Origin: Saccharobesus litoralis | GTDB lineage: Bacteria > Pseudomonadota > Gammaproteobacteria > Enterobacterales > Alteromonadaceae | Length of the DNA: 64,000 bases | Direction of reading: 5' to 3' | Assembly (NCBI RefSeq): GCF_003063625.1 | Contig: NZ_CP026604.1 | Coordinates: 5,310,065-5,374,064, forward strand | Part shown: positions 13,678 through 23,892 of the stretch, one piece after another | Numbering within the stretch: the stretch's first letter is position 1 | Layout of the letters: every line of letters starts with the position of its first letter | The notes under the pieces: model-generated | Databases searched by the model: none | What the model saw: only the letters and a program-made list of their open reading frames with translations | Told to the model about the DNA's origin: nothing | Program-made: the position numbers and the translations under genes

Positions 13678-13705
13678 AGTATAACACCGGATAGTTTAAA
13701 GTGGT
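13678..13705 (-). promoter_or_regulatory. Putative spc operon promoter
   Basis: On the minus strand a -10 TATACT (13678-13683) is followed by the G+C-rich discriminator CTCGCGCCCG, like those of the rRNA and S10 promoters in this window. The -35 is weak and not clearly defined. Position between the S10-operon terminator and rplN matches the E. coli spc promoter. Confidence 0.6.
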
Positions 13706-13781
13706 ACTTAAAATGCTAAATAATTAAGCACTTAGGTAAATTGTACGGAAATTGAAGAAAGGTTTTGACTATAAAACATAC

Positions 13782-13807
13782 AAAAACGGCCTCATAAGAG
13801 GCCGTTT
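13782..13807 (-). terminator. Intrinsic terminator after rpsQ (end of S10 operon)
   Basis: A 10-bp stem AAACGGCCTC/GAGGCCGTTT (13784-13793 and 13798-13807) with loop ATAA is followed on the minus strand by a run of T. It separates the S10 operon from the spc operon. Confidence 0.92.
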
Positions 13808-13830
13808 AAAATCAAATTCGTAAAGAAAAA

Positions 13831-14079
13831 TTAAGCTTTTTCAACTACGTCTACCAAAGTCCAAGATTTGTTCTTAGAAATTGGACGACATTCACGAATT
13901 GTTACGATGTCACCTTCATTACAGGTATTTGCTTCGTCGTGAGCGTTGATTTTAGTCGAACGCATAACGAATTTACCATAAATAGGGTGTTTAACACGAC
14001 GCTCGATTAAAACAGTAATAGACTTATCGCCTTTGTTACTGATTACGCGACCTTGTTGAGTACGAATAGTTTCGCTCAT
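13831..14079 (-). CDS. rpsQ: 30S ribosomal protein S17
   Basis: 82 residues, beginning [20 protein letters not shown] with an OB-fold core and the [14 protein letters not shown] motif. S17 is an early 16S-binding protein. Its ATG shares one base with the rpmC stop codon (TAATG). It is the last gene of the S10 operon and is followed by the terminator at 13782. Confidence 0.99.
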   Translation of the reverse strand: MSETIRTQQGRVISNKGDKSITVLIERRVKHPIYGKFVMRSTKINAHDEANTCNEGDIVTIRECRPISKNKSWTLVDVVEKA

Positions 14080-14270
14080 TACGCACCTGCCTTCTCAGTA
14101 ATTACTGTTTTTACTCTTGCGATGTTACGACGCACTTGCTTTAACAAGTGAGTTTGCGCCAATTGGCCTGCACTTAATTGCATACGTAATTGGAACTGTT
14201 CGCGCAACAATTCAAGTAGTTGAGCTTTTAACTCTTCTACTGATTTATCTTTTAATTCGCTAGCTTTCAT
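14079..14270 (-). CDS. rpmC: 50S ribosomal protein L29
   Basis: 63 residues forming the expected two-helix hairpin ([20 protein letters not shown], then [17 protein letters not shown]). L29 lies at the tunnel exit beside L23. It overlaps its neighbours rplP and rpsQ by one base each, which indicates translational coupling. Confidence 0.99.
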   Translation of the reverse strand: MKASELKDKSVEELKAQLLELLREQFQLRMQLSAGQLAQTHLLKQVRRNIARVKTVITEKAGA

Positions 14271-14683
14271 TACATTACCGTCCGAGTTACGAAGGTTGTC
14301 TTAAAGGGTAGTTTAGCTGCCGCTAAGCCAAAAGCTTCACGCGCTAATTCTTCAGGAACACCTTCCATTTCGTACAACACACGACCTGGTTGAATTTGGG
14401 CAACCCAATATTCAACGCCACCTTTACCTTTACCCATACGTACTTCAAGCGGCTTTTTAGTAATAGGCTTGTCTGGGAATACACGGATCCAGATTTTACC
14501 TTGACGCTTAACTGCACGAGTCATAGCACGACGAGCTGCTTCGATTTGACGAGCAGTCATACGTCCGCGCTCAGTAGCTTTAAGACCGTATGTACCAAAG
14601 CTAACTTTGTTACCGGTTTGCGCTAAACCACGGTTACGTAGTTTAAATTGCTTACGGAATTTAGTTCTTTTTGGCTGTAACAT
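14270..14683 (-). CDS. rplP: 50S ribosomal protein L16
   Basis: 137 residues, [20 protein letters not shown] onward, with the family signature [17 protein letters not shown]16 sits near the A-site tRNA elbow and organises the peptidyl-transferase centre. It overlaps rpsC and rpmC by one base each. Confidence 0.99.
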   Translation of the reverse strand: MLQPKRTKFRKQFKLRNRGLAQTGNKVSFGTYGLKATERGRMTARQIEAARRAMTRAVKRQGKIWIRVFPDKPITKKPLEVRMGKGKGGVEYWVAQIQPGRVLYEMEGVPEELAREAFGLAAAKLPFKTTFVTRTVM

Positions 14684-15393
14684 TATGAACGCTCTCCTCT
14701 AGGCTTACGCTGCTTACCTTTACGTTGCTTAGGCTCTTCTTGTTGAGCGCCTGGTAAAGGAAGGCCACCTAAAACTTCACCTTTGAAGATCCATACTTTG
14801 ATACCAATGATACCGTAAGTAGTTAGAGCTTCAGCAGTTGCGTAATCGATGTCTGCACGTAAAGTATGAAGTGGTACACGACCTTCACGATACCATTCAG
14901 CACGTGCGATTTCAGCACCACCTAAACGACCGCTAACTTCAACCTTGATACCTTTAGCGCCAATGCGCATAGCGTTTTGAACCGCACGCTTCATAGCACG
15001 ACGGAACATAACACGACGCTCTAATTGACTTGCAATGCTTTCAGCAACCAATTTAGAGTCTAGCTCAGGTTTACGTACTTCAGAGATATTGATTTGAGCT
15101 GGAACACCAGCTAATACCGCTACTTTTTGACGTAGCTTTTCAACATCTTCACCTTTTTTACCGATAACAACGCCTGGACGAGCAGTGTGAATAGTCACAC
15201 GAATACTCTTTGCAGGACGCTCGATAACGATTTGAGAAACTGATGCTTTAGCAAGTTCTTTTGTCAAGTACTGACGTACTTTATGGTCACTATGCAAAGT
15301 ATCAGCAAACTCGTTTGAATTCGCATACCAGGTAGCTTTATAAGGCTTAGTGATACCTAGGCGAATACCATTAGGATGTACTTTTTGACCCAT
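14683..15393 (-). CDS. rpsC: 30S ribosomal protein S3
   Basis: 236 residues. A KH RNA-binding domain is visible at about 40-110 with its [15 protein letters not shown] loop. The C-terminal domain carries [27 protein letters not shown]-type residues, ending in a basic tail. S3 lines the mRNA entry channel. It lies 11 bases after rplV. Confidence 0.99.
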   Translation of the reverse strand: MGQKVHPNGIRLGITKPYKATWYANSNEFADTLHSDHKVRQYLTKELAKASVSQIVIERPAKSIRVTIHTARPGVVIGKKGEDVEKLRQKVAVLAGVPAQINISEVRKPELDSKLVAESIASQLERRVMFRRAMKRAVQNAMRIGAKGIKVEVSGRLGGAEIARAEWYREGRVPLHTLRADIDYATAEALTTYGIIGIKVWIFKGEVLGGLPLPGAQQEEPKQRKGKQRKPRGERS

Positions 15394-15404
15394 TATTTAT
15401 TCTC

Positions 15405-15737
15405 CTAGCTATCCGAAACAACCACTGAAATGTGGCTTGTACGCTTGATGATGCGATCGGCACGACCTTTCGCACGAGTCTTGATGCGTTTCATCGTTGG
15501 ACCTGCGTCTACGAAGATCTTAGCAACTACTAACTCATCAATATCTGCGCCTTCGTTGTGCTCAGCATTAGCGATAGCAGATTCTAAAACTTTCTTAACT
15601 AAGTCAGCGCCTTTCTTAGGGCTGTACTTAAGAATGTCTAGCGCTTTCTCTACTGGTAAACCGCGTACTTGATCAGCAACTAAACGGCCTTTTTGTGGAG
15701 AAAGACGGGCAAATTTATGTTTAGCTAAAACTTCCAT
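15405..15737 (-). CDS. rplV: 50S ribosomal protein L22
   Basis: 110 residues. The extended loop that reaches into the exit tunnel (about residues 80-100, [20 protein letters not shown]) is intact. It lies 12 bases downstream of rpsS in the S10 operon. Confidence 0.99.
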   Translation of the reverse strand: MEVLAKHKFARLSPQKGRLVADQVRGLPVEKALDILKYSPKKGADLVKKVLESAIANAEHNEGADIDELVVAKIFVDAGPTMKRIKTRAKGRADRIIKRTSHISVVVSDS

Positions 15738-15749
15738 CTATCTACCCTC

Positions 15750-16028
15750 TTAACGCTTCTTCGCTTTCTTATCTGCAGCGTGGCCGCGATAAGTACGAGT
15801 TGCTGAAAATTCACCTAATTTGTGACCGACCATTTCGTCAGTTACGAATACAGGAACGTGTTGACGACCATTATGGACAGCAATGGTCAGTCCGATCATG
15901 TCAGGGATGATCACTGAACGACGAGACCAAGTCTTAATAGGTTTCTTGGCACCGCTTTCCACCGCTGTTTCGACCTTCTTCAGCAAGTGTAGGTCAATAA
16001 AAGGACCCTTCTTGAGAGAACGTGGCAT
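15750..16028 (-). CDS. rpsS: 30S ribosomal protein S19
   Basis: 92 residues, [20 protein letters not shown] onward, with the signature [21 protein letters not shown]19 lies in the 30S head next to S13. It lies 15 bases after rplB. Confidence 0.99.
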   Translation of the reverse strand: MPRSLKKGPFIDLHLLKKVETAVESGAKKPIKTWSRRSVIIPDMIGLTIAVHNGRQHVPVFVTDEMVGHKLGEFSATRTYRGHAADKKAKKR

Positions 16029-16043
16029 GGTGATTCCTCTAAA

Positions 16044-16868
16044 TTACTTATTACGACGACGTACGATATATTTATCAGTACGCTTGTTTTTACGGGTTTT
16101 GAAGCCCTTAGTTGGAGTACCCCAAGGTGATACTGGATGACGGCCACCAGAAGTACGACCTTCACCACCACCATGTGGGTGATCAACCGGGTTCATTGCT
16201 ACACCACGTACGGTAGGACGTACGCCGCGCCAGCGCTTAGCACCTGCTTTACCTAATTGACGAAGCATGTGTTCAGCATTACCCACTTCACCGATAGTCG
16301 CACGACAATCAGCTAAAACTTTACGCATTTCGCCTGAGCGCAAACGTAATGTAACGTATGCACCGTCGCGAGCAACGATTTGAACGTAGGTACCAGCAGA
16401 GCGAGCTAATTGAGCACCTTTACCTGGGCGTAATTCAACAGCGTGTACAGTTGTACCTACTGGGATGTTACGCATTGGTAATGTGTTACCCGCTTTGATT
16501 GGTGCATCAACACCAGACTGGATTGAATCGCCAGCACTCACACCTTTTGGAGCAAGAATATAACGACGCTCACCGTCTGCGTATAAAACTAATGCAATGT
16601 TCGCGCTACGGTTAGGATCATACTCTAAACGTTCCACTTTAGCTGGAATACCATCTTTAGTGCGTTTAAAGTCGATTAAACGGTAGTGATGCTTATGACC
16701 ACCGCCAACGTGACGAACCGTGATACGACCTTTATTGTTACGACCACCTGACTTAGAGTTTTTCTCTAAAAGAGGAGCGTAAGGCGCGCCTTTATGTAAC
16801 TCAGGATTGACCACTTTAACTAAGTGGCGACGACCTGCAGACGTAGGTTTACACTTAACAACTGCCAT
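16044..16868 (-). CDS. rplB: 50S ribosomal protein L2
   Basis: 274 residues, the usual length. The C-terminal motif [14 protein letters not shown] includes the conserved histidine needed for peptidyl-transferase centre function in E. coli L2. L2 is also needed for subunit association. It lies 16 bases after rplW. Confidence 0.99.
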   Translation of the reverse strand: MAVVKCKPTSAGRRHLVKVVNPELHKGAPYAPLLEKNSKSGGRNNKGRITVRHVGGGHKHHYRLIDFKRTKDGIPAKVERLEYDPNRSANIALVLYADGERRYILAPKGVSAGDSIQSGVDAPIKAGNTLPMRNIPVGTTVHAVELRPGKGAQLARSAGTYVQIVARDGAYVTLRLRSGEMRKVLADCRATIGEVGNAEHMLRQLGKAGAKRWRGVRPTVRGVAMNPVDHPHGGGEGRTSGGRHPVSPWGTPTKGFKTRKNKRTDKYIVRRRNK

Positions 16869-16884
16869 TCTTCATATCCTCCAG

Positions 16885-17187
16885 TTACTCAGCGCCAGAC
16901 AAGTCAGCGATGTTGCTACCTTCTGCTAAAGTAACATAAGCTTTTTTCCAGTCTTTACGTTTACCGAAACGCTGACCGAAACGCTTAGTTTTACCTTTAA
17001 CATTTACGGTACGAACACCTTCAACGCTAACTTCAAATAATTTTTCAACTGCCGCTTTGATTTCTGCTTTATTAGCATCAGTCGCAACTTGGAAAACCAT
17101 AGTATTATTGTTTTCTGCAGTTAAAGTCGATTTTTCAGATACATGTGGTGCTAACAATACTTTTAGCAAACGTTCTTCACTGATCAT
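16885..17187 (-). CDS. rplW: 50S ribosomal protein L23
   Basis: 100 residues, with [20 protein letters not shown] at the start and the basic loop [21 protein letters not shown]23 is the docking site at the tunnel exit for trigger factor and the signal recognition particle. Its start overlaps the rplD stop codon by four bases. Confidence 0.99.
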   Translation of the reverse strand: MISEERLLKVLLAPHVSEKSTLTAENNNTMVFQVATDANKAEIKAAVEKLFEVSVEGVRTVNVKGKTKRFGQRFGKRKDWKKAYVTLAEGSNIADLSGAE

Positions 17188-17789
17188 GCTAACGCCTCCT
17201 CAAGTTGTTTAACTGCACCAGCAGTAATTAATACTTTGTCGTATGCAATTAAGCTAACTGGGTCGATACCTTGTACATCGCGAGTGTCAACTTTAATTAA
17301 GTTGCGAGCTGCTAAGAACAAGTTCTCATCTAACTCTTCAGTCACGATTAAAACATCGTTAAGCTCTAATTCATTTAACTTAGCTACTAAAGCTTTAGTT
17401 TTAGGGCCTTCAACAGCAAAGTTTTCAACAACAACCAAACGCTCTTGACGAACAAGCTCAGAAAGAATGCTCTTGATCGCACCGCGGTACATTTTGCGGT
17501 TAACTTTTTGGCTGAAATCTTGTGGTTTAGCAGCGAATGTAACGCCACCAGTACGCCAAATTGGACTACGGATAGTACCAGCACGGGCACGACCTGTACC
17601 TTTTTGACGCCATGGTTTTTTACCACCACCGCTTACTTCTGAACGAGTCTTTTGAGCGCGAGAACCTTGACGAGCTGCATTTGAGTAGGCAACAACAACT
17701 TGATGCACTAATGCTTCGTTGAACTCACGACCGAAAGTAGCGTCAGAAACTTCTACTGCGCCAGAAGCGTCTTTTAAAGTTAATTCCAT
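17184..17789 (-). CDS. rplD: 50S ribosomal protein L4
   Basis: 201 residues from the second of two adjacent Met codons ([10 protein letters not shown]); starting at 17792 adds one Met. The basic tunnel loop ([20 protein letters not shown]) is present. In E. coli L4 also represses the S10 operon at the rpsJ leader, and a structured leader is present upstream of rpsJ here. It lies between rplC and rplW. Confidence 0.98.
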   Translation of the reverse strand: MELTLKDASGAVEVSDATFGREFNEALVHQVVVAYSNAARQGSRAQKTRSEVSGGGKKPWRQKGTGRARAGTIRSPIWRTGGVTFAAKPQDFSQKVNRKMYRGAIKSILSELVRQERLVVVENFAVEGPKTKALVAKLNELELNDVLIVTEELDENLFLAARNLIKVDTRDVQGIDPVSLIAYDKVLITAGAVKQLEEALA

Positions 17790-17802
17790 CATCTACCTCC
17801 GA

Positions 17803-18435
17803 TTACGCCTTAACTGCAGGTTTAACGATAACATTAGCGTTAGTAGCACCAGGGACAGCACCTTTAATTAACACTAAGTTGCGCTCTGCATCTACGCGTA
17901 CAACTTCTAAGTTTTGAGTAGTTACTTTCTCAGCACCCATATGGCCAGACATTTTTTTGCCTTTAAATACACGACCAGGTGTTTGACACTGACCGATAGA
18001 ACCATTTGCACGGTGAGAAATAGAGTTACCGTGAGTCATATCTTGAGAGCGGAAATTCCAGCGCTTGATACCGCCTTGGAAACCCTTACCTTTAGAAGTG
18101 CCTGTAACGTCTACTTTTGCAACATCACTTAAGATGTCGACTTTAATTTCTGAACCAACCTCGATACCAGCGTCAGCGTCACAACGAAATTCCCAAAGAC
18201 CACGACCAGCTTCAACGCCTGCTTTAGCGAAGATACCAGCTTGTGGCTTATTTACACGGTTCGCTTTTTTTGAACCTGTAGTAACTTGAATTGCGTTATA
18301 ACCGTCTGTATCAACAGTTTTCACTTGCGTGACACGGTTGGCTTCAACCTCGATTACCGTAACTGGAACAGAAGCGCCTTCTTCAGTGAAGATGCGAGTC
18401 ATGCCCACTTTACGACCGACCAAACCAATAGCCAT
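17803..18435 (-). CDS. rplC: 50S ribosomal protein L3
   Basis: 210 residues, [20 protein letters not shown] onward, with the central extension [20 protein letters not shown] that reaches towards the peptidyl-transferase centre. L3 is an early assembly protein. It lies 39 bases after rpsJ. Confidence 0.99.
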   Translation of the reverse strand: MAIGLVGRKVGMTRIFTEEGASVPVTVIEVEANRVTQVKTVDTDGYNAIQVTTGSKKANRVNKPQAGIFAKAGVEAGRGLWEFRCDADAGIEVGSEIKVDILSDVAKVDVTGTSKGKGFQGGIKRWNFRSQDMTHGNSISHRANGSIGQCQTPGRVFKGKKMSGHMGAEKVTTQNLEVVRVDAERNLVLIKGAVPGATNANVIVKPAVKA

Positions 18436-18474
18436 GTTAATAACCTCTTAATCTTTCGATTGTCTGAATGCCAA

Positions 18475-18789
<315 letters not shown>

Positions 18790-18915
18790 TCAATTTTCCA
18801 AAAAAGAACAAAAAGAACAAAGCAACCCAACCTCTCTACTAACTAGAGGGGGACGCCACAAATATTTACGACCCCCTATCGGGGTCTTGTTGATTCTGTA
18901 TTCAAAATACAGTGG
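18790..18915 (-). promoter_or_regulatory. S10 operon leader with three hairpins (probable L4 target)
   Basis: About 125 bases between the promoter and rpsJ contain successive hairpins. They are CTGTATT/AATACAG (18896-18912), GACCCC/GGGGTC (18870-18886), and a C/T-rich arm pairing with AGAGG at about 18831-18850. In E. coli the S10 leader folds into hairpins at which L4 causes attenuation and translational repression. L4 control here is inferred from position and hairpin number, not from a match in sequence. Confidence 0.55.
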
Positions 18916-18921
18916 GCGCGA

Positions 18922-18949
18922 ATTATACAGACTGGTTAAATATTAGCAA
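18922..18949 (-). promoter_or_regulatory. S10 operon promoter
   Basis: On the minus strand -35 TTGCTA (18944-18949) and a perfect -10 TATAAT (18922-18927) are spaced by 16 bases and followed by TCGCGCCC. The discriminator matches those of the rRNA promoters P1 and P2. Confidence 0.85.
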
Positions 18950-19133
18950 GCGTTATTTTGCTTTATTTAACAGTCGCCTTTAGCAGTAAACACCTGATAA
19001 GATTGGTTTTATATTCGCGGCCTTTAATAGTTGTCTAACCTGCAGTTTTATCTGCTTTTTACAATTGTCTACTATTATTAGCTAAGCGATAAAATTCTCG
19101 CCTAACAAAATTTATAAACATTAGTGGTGCAAC

Positions 19134-21377
19134 ATGTCTGAAACGGTTTTCTATCAGCGCTTGTCAGAGCTATTAAAAGAAATTCAAAATGTAACGAGTT
19201 TCTCCGAAAGCTTCCCTGAATTTGAATCTAGAATATTGGAACTGTTCGATTGTGACCGCATTACAATTTATCAACGCAATAAAAATAGCTTTGATATTGT
19301 TAGTCGCTATAAATCAGGTAATGAGTTAAGAGAAATTCGCGTACCTATTGGACCTCAATCGATAGCGGGCTATGTTGCCTTTGCCAAACAAGGGATCATG
19401 ATTGAAAACGTGCAGAACCCAGATGAACTGCACCGGCACCACCCTAAACTAAAATTTGCTGACCGTTTCGATAAACAGTCGCAATTTGTTACTCGCAATA
19501 TGTTGGTCGTACCTATTATTGCCAACCATATACTGTTAGGTGTGCTGCAACTGATTAATAAAAAGGATGGTTTAGATTTCAGTTTAGACGACCACACCCA
19601 AGCTCAAGAGTTAGCAGACTTTATTGGTCAAAAGTTTCGCTACGAACTTGGTGGCACTAGTGGGCCTTTTGAATATTTACGTCATAAAAAATGGGTAACG
19701 GAAAGCGAGCTAAAACGCATTGAGTCTAACGCCCGTAACCACGCAGATGCTATAAGACGACTCATTGAAGATGCCAAGCTCATGCCTGAGCAAGTAGCAA
19801 TGTCGCTAGAGGTATTTCACCAAGTCAAACACGTTAGCTATGATCCCGAGAAATATCATTTACACGCATTAAATGAAAAACTTAATGACCAATATCGCAA
19901 GCGAAACTGTGTCGTCATTTTGGCTGATGTTGAAGAAAATGCCATTATCTTAATGGCTGAGCCAAATAATGCCGAACTATTAATGGAAATTGAAAGTGCG
20001 ACAGGCTTAATCAATTATGATATTTGTGTCGGCTTACCAACAAATATCCTCAAGTACATGGGGTCAACAACTGGTAGCGATGACCAACTAGGCGACTTGG
20101 GCGACATCCTGGATGAAATAGAAGATGACAGTGGCGATGAGGAAATCGGTAGCGATGAAATCTTAACCGAAGAAGCGCCAGCAGTTGTCCGCCTTGTTAA
20201 TAAAATACTGCATGACGCCAAAGAGTTTGATGCATCAGATATCCATATTGACCCTAATAAAGGCACCTCCCCCACTAAAGTTCGTATGCGTATCGATGGT
20301 GTTTGCCAAGAAATTTTACAACTTCCTGCCTCACATCATCCGGCTGCTGTCGCTCGAATTAAAATCATGGCTCGACTGGATATCGCTGAAAAGCGCTTAC
20401 CGCAGGATGGTAAATTTGCCGTTAAAATTAACGGAAACTTGGTGGAAGTGCGTATAGCGACCATTCCTACCGTATTTGGTGAAGGTGTGGTTATGCGTAT
20501 TCTGGCATCAGGCGGTGCTATGCCATTTGATAAGCTCAACTTGTCACCAAGAAACAATGACAGCCTACTCAAGATGATCCAAAAACCTCACGGCATTATA
20601 TTAGTAGTAGGTCCAACGGGCTCAGGAAAAACCACCACCTTGCATGCTGTATTAGGCAAACTCAATACGCCAGATAAGAAAATTTGGACAGCGGAAGATC
20701 CTGTAGAGATCACGCAACCTGGCCTGCAACAAGTACAAATGAACAACAAAATCGGCTTCGACTTTAAAACCGCTTTGCGAGCCTTCTTGCGTGCCGATCC
20801 AGATATCATTCTAATTGGTGAGATGCGTGACCGAGAAACAGCTCATGCTGGCGTAGAGGCGTCATTAACAGGGCACATGGTATTGTCGACCCTGCATACT
20901 AACTCAGCACCAGAAACCGTAACGCGTTTAATCGATTTAGGTCTTGATCCTGTCAACTTCTCGGATGCCTGTGTAGGTATTTTAGCGCAGCGTTTAATCC
21001 GTACGTTATGTGGTAAGTGTAAAGAAGAATACAAACCAGAAAAAGAAGAGCTAGATTTCTTGGTTCGCCAATATGGTGAACAATACTTCAATGAATTAGG
21101 TATAGATATTAACGAAGTCAACTTATACAGAGCCAAAGGCTGTGCAACCTGTGGCGATACCGGCTACAAAGGACGAACAGGTTTGCATGAATTATTAGAG
21201 ATAACGCCTGAATTGCGCCACATTATTAATGATGGCGGCACAGCAACTGCGATAAAAGTAGAAGGGATGAAAGGTGGTATGCGTACCTTAGTCCAGGATG
21301 GGATCTACAAGGTGCTACAAGGTCAAACTGACTTTGTGCAACTGCAAAAAATCACTGCTGCGGATGACCAGCATTAG
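19134..21377 (+). CDS. GAF domain-linked GspE/PilB-type secretion ATPase
   Basis: 747 residues. An N-terminal GAF-like domain (about 20-175) precedes a type II secretion/type IV pilus ATPase module (about 355-740). Walker A GPTGSGKTTT is at 493-502 with Lys499, followed by the Asp box with DPDIILIGEMRD and the His box. Two Cys pairs, Cys626/Cys629 and Cys670/Cys673, form the zinc element seen in GspE/PilB. The segment between the domains is acidic. No pilin or secretion genes are nearby, so its machine is unknown. It is alone on the plus strand, divergent from the S10 operon. The ATPase family is certain; pilus, secretion or signalling use is not. Confidence 0.9.
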   Translation: MSETVFYQRLSELLKEIQNVTSFSESFPEFESRILELFDCDRITIYQRNKNSFDIVSRYKSGNELREIRVPIGPQSIAGYVAFAKQGIMIENVQNPDELHRHHPKLKFADRFDKQSQFVTRNMLVVPIIANHILLGVLQLINKKDGLDFSLDDHTQAQELADFIGQKFRYELGGTSGPFEYLRHKKWVTESELKRIESNARNHADAIRRLIEDAKLMPEQVAMSLEVFHQVKHVSYDPEKYHLHALNEKLNDQYRKRNCVVILADVEENAIILMAEPNNAELLMEIESATGLINYDICVGLPTNILKYMGSTTGSDDQLGDLGDILDEIEDDSGDEEIGSDEILTEEAPAVVRLVNKILHDAKEFDASDIHIDPNKGTSPTKVRMRIDGVCQEILQLPASHHPAAVARIKIMARLDIAEKRLPQDGKFAVKINGNLVEVRIATIPTVFGEGVVMRILASGGAMPFDKLNLSPRNNDSLLKMIQKPHGIILVVGPTGSGKTTTLHAVLGKLNTPDKKIWTAEDPVEITQPGLQQVQMNNKIGFDFKTALRAFLRADPDIILIGEMRDRETAHAGVEASLTGHMVLSTLHTNSAPETVTRLIDLGLDPVNFSDACVGILAQRLIRTLCGKCKEEYKPEKEELDFLVRQYGEQYFNELGIDINEVNLYRAKGCATCGDTGYKGRTGLHELLEITPELRHIINDGGTATAIKVEGMKGGMRTLVQDGIYKVLQGQTDFVQLQKITAADDQH

Positions 21378-21400
21378 CTGGTCATCATCCGTATGTTTTG
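21363..21400 (+). terminator. Terminator whose stem includes the stop codon of the GAF-ATPase
   Basis: A perfect 10-bp stem GATGACCAGC/GCTGGTCATC (21363-21372 and 21377-21386) has the stop codon in its loop. It is followed by GTTTTGTTTTC. Its left arm is the last coding sequence of the gene. It also lies between convergent genes, so it may act in both directions. Confidence 0.8.
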
Positions 21401-21405
21401 TTTTC

Positions 21406-22041
21406 TTAAATATCAAAACGAATGGCTAACGATTCAGCTTCCGCAGTGGAAGCTATCGTGACTTGTTGATCTTTAACTAGGCCATCAGTTAAACCATAAA
21501 TCCAACCATGGATCGTTAATTCCTGATTACGCTCCCACGCATCCATCACAATAGTCGTGCGAGCAACATTCAAAACTTGTTGTACAACATTGAATTCACA
21601 CATTCGATCTAATTGTTCAATTTTGTTAATTTCACCTAACTGTCGCCTAAATTTAAACTGAGTATCTTGAATATGGCGCAACCAGTTATCAATTAAACCA
21701 CAAGGTTTCTCTTGCATTGCGGCATCTATCCCGCCACACCCATAGTGACCACACACAATGACATGCTTAACCTTTAAAACATCAACCGCAAATTGGATCA
21801 CAGATAAACAATTAAGATCGGTATGGATAACTTGATTGGCAATATTACGATGCACAAAGACTTCGCCGGGCATTAAACCAACAATTTGATTAGCGGGCAC
21901 TCGACTATCAGAACAACCAATCCATAGATATTCTGGCGTTTGTTGCTTTGACAATTTCTCAAAAAAACCAGGCGTTTCTAACTCTACGTTTTTTGCCCAT
22001 TGCTGATTATTATCAAGTAATTGCTGCAACTTATTATTCAT
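21406..22041 (-). CDS. can: Beta-class carbonic anhydrase
   Basis: 211 residues, close to the E. coli Can protein. Zinc ligands Cys43, Asp45, His99 and Cys102 lie in GCSDSRVPANQ and HYGCGG, and the catalytic Asp/Arg dyad (Asp45-Arg47) is present. It interconverts CO2 and bicarbonate in the cytoplasm. The gene is divergent from a SulP-family anion transporter with only about 180 bases between the chosen starts, which suggests a linked role in bicarbonate supply. No signal peptide is seen. Confidence 0.96.
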   Translation of the reverse strand: MNNKLQQLLDNNQQWAKNVELETPGFFEKLSKQQTPEYLWIGCSDSRVPANQIVGLMPGEVFVHRNIANQVIHTDLNCLSVIQFAVDVLKVKHVIVCGHYGCGGIDAAMQEKPCGLIDNWLRHIQDTQFKFRRQLGEINKIEQLDRMCEFNVVQQVLNVARTTIVMDAWERNQELTIHGWIYGLTDGLVKDQQVTIASTAEAESLAIRFDI

Positions 22042-22220
22042 TATTGTTATCCATTAAGCTGAAAATTCAGCCAACAGCATAAACACACCTTATAAAAAAA
22101 CCAGACCTTTATCGTAAAAAAGTAGAAATACCCCAAATAGCCTGCACTAAAAGGGAGATACTTTTTACATTGCCAGGAATTTATATAAAATACCCGCCTA
22201 AAATTACGTACTTAGCGCTT

Positions 22221-23864
22221 ATGTTTAATTTATTCCATTTAAGAAATATTCGAGGGGACTTATTAGGAGGGTTAACAGCCGCTATAGTATCACTACCACT
22301 AGCCTTAACATTTGGCGTAGCGTCTGGGCTTGGGCCAGAAGCTGGATTATATGGTGCTATACTCGTTGGACTCTTTGCCGCCGTATTTGGTGGAACCCCA
22401 ACCTTAATATCTGAACCGACAGGACCTATGACCGTCATCATGACGGCTGTCATCGCGACGTTAATTGCTGCCAACCCAGAAAATGGCCTAGCAATGGCAT
22501 TTACCGTAGTTATGATGGCAGGTGTGTTCCAACTTATATTTGGCGCACTCAAACTAGGTAAATATGTAACCTTAATGCCCTACAGTGTCGTATCGGGCTT
22601 TATGTCAGGGATCGGCTGTATTCTCATTATAATGCAACTGGCTCCAGCATTAGGACAATCCTCACCTTCCGGTGGTGTTATCGGTACGCTTGCTGAACTT
22701 CCTAATTTGATTGGCAACATTAGTTATATCGAATTTACCCTGTTTGCGGCCACGTTAGCCATTCTATTTTTAACGCCGAATAAAGTTAAACGCTATGTAC
22801 CTGCGCAGCTTATCGCTTTGGTGCTAGTGTCGATAGCCTCGGTAATGTTGTTTAACGAAGGCGACATCAGGCGAATAGGCGAAGTTTCGGTCAGTTTACC
22901 GAGTATCGTTATCCCGACTTTCACACAAGACCAATGGCAAGTGATGATCGTTGATGCCTTGGTATTAGGTATGTTGGGTTGTATCGACTCAATGCTAACC
23001 TCTGTTATTGCTGACAACCTAACCCGCAGTGAACATAAGTCAAATAAAGAACTCATGGGACAAGGAGTAGGTAATATCGTATCAGGTTTATTTGGCGGTT
23101 TACCGGGTGCTGGTGCCACCATGGGTACCGTCGTTAACATTCAATCTGGGGCACAAACTGCTTGGTCGGGCGTAACCCGTGTTTTTGTTTTGGTTGTTGC
23201 CGTATTTGGCGCAGCCTCACTGATTAAAGAAATCCCGTTAGCGCTGTTAGCCGGTATTGCGGTTAAGGTCGGCATCGATATTCTCGACTGGAGCTTTATC
23301 AAACGCGCCCATCGAGTGTCTTGGCAATCAACACTTATCATGTATGCGGTATTAGCACTAACCGTATTAGTCGATTTGATGATTGCTGTTGGCATTGGCT
23401 TATTCGTTGCCAATATTATCATTATTGAAAAATTAAGCCGCAGCCAGTCTAAGCAAATCAAAGCCATATCAGACATGGACGACATTACAGTTCTGGAACC
23501 AAAAGAAAGAGAACTATTAAATGCCGCTAAAGGGCAAATTTTATACTTTTATCTTAGTGGTCCAATGATTTTTGGGGTTAGCAAAGCGCTAGCAAGAGAA
23601 CGAGCTGCGATTAAAGATCACAAAGTCGTAGTCATCGATTTAACCGACGTATCATTAATTGATGATACGATTTCCCTATCGATTGAAAATATGATCATTG
23701 AAGTATTAGAAGCGGGTAAATCGGTATTTGTCGTTTGTAAGCTGGAAGCGAACAAGCAAAAGATCATTGGCATGCAAGGCTCTAAATCGTTAACGGAAGA
23801 GATGTTTGTCGAAACAAAAGAGCAGGCGCTTTGCCTTGCTAATAAAGTCATACATAAAAACTAA
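22221..23864 (+). CDS. SulP-family anion transporter with STAS domain (possible bicarbonate uptake)
   Basis: 547 residues from the ATG at 22221 (MFNLFHLRNIRGDLLGGLTA). An in-frame TTG at 22170, with GGGAG 12 bases upstream, would add 17 unlikely residues; I prefer the ATG because family members start there. About 10-12 membrane segments cover residues 10-400 and a STAS domain covers about 440-545. SulP proteins carry sulfate, bicarbonate or other anions, usually with sodium or protons. Pairing with carbonic anhydrase argues for bicarbonate as in BicA, but substrate cannot be read from sequence. The inner membrane is the expected location. Confidence 0.88.
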   Translation: MFNLFHLRNIRGDLLGGLTAAIVSLPLALTFGVASGLGPEAGLYGAILVGLFAAVFGGTPTLISEPTGPMTVIMTAVIATLIAANPENGLAMAFTVVMMAGVFQLIFGALKLGKYVTLMPYSVVSGFMSGIGCILIIMQLAPALGQSSPSGGVIGTLAELPNLIGNISYIEFTLFAATLAILFLTPNKVKRYVPAQLIALVLVSIASVMLFNEGDIRRIGEVSVSLPSIVIPTFTQDQWQVMIVDALVLGMLGCIDSMLTSVIADNLTRSEHKSNKELMGQGVGNIVSGLFGGLPGAGATMGTVVNIQSGAQTAWSGVTRVFVLVVAVFGAASLIKEIPLALLAGIAVKVGIDILDWSFIKRAHRVSWQSTLIMYAVLALTVLVDLMIAVGIGLFVANIIIIEKLSRSQSKQIKAISDMDDITVLEPKERELLNAAKGQILYFYLSGPMIFGVSKALARERAAIKDHKVVVIDLTDVSLIDDTISLSIENMIIEVLEAGKSVFVVCKLEANKQKIIGMQGSKSLTEEMFVETKEQALCLANKVIHKN

Positions 23865-23892
23865 CAACGAAAACGACCAGTTCAATTATTAA

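Noticed and set aside
22170-22220. TTG start 17 codons upstream of the SulP gene
   Set aside because: A GGGAG lies 12 bases before it, but the added residues are not family-like; kept only as an alternative.
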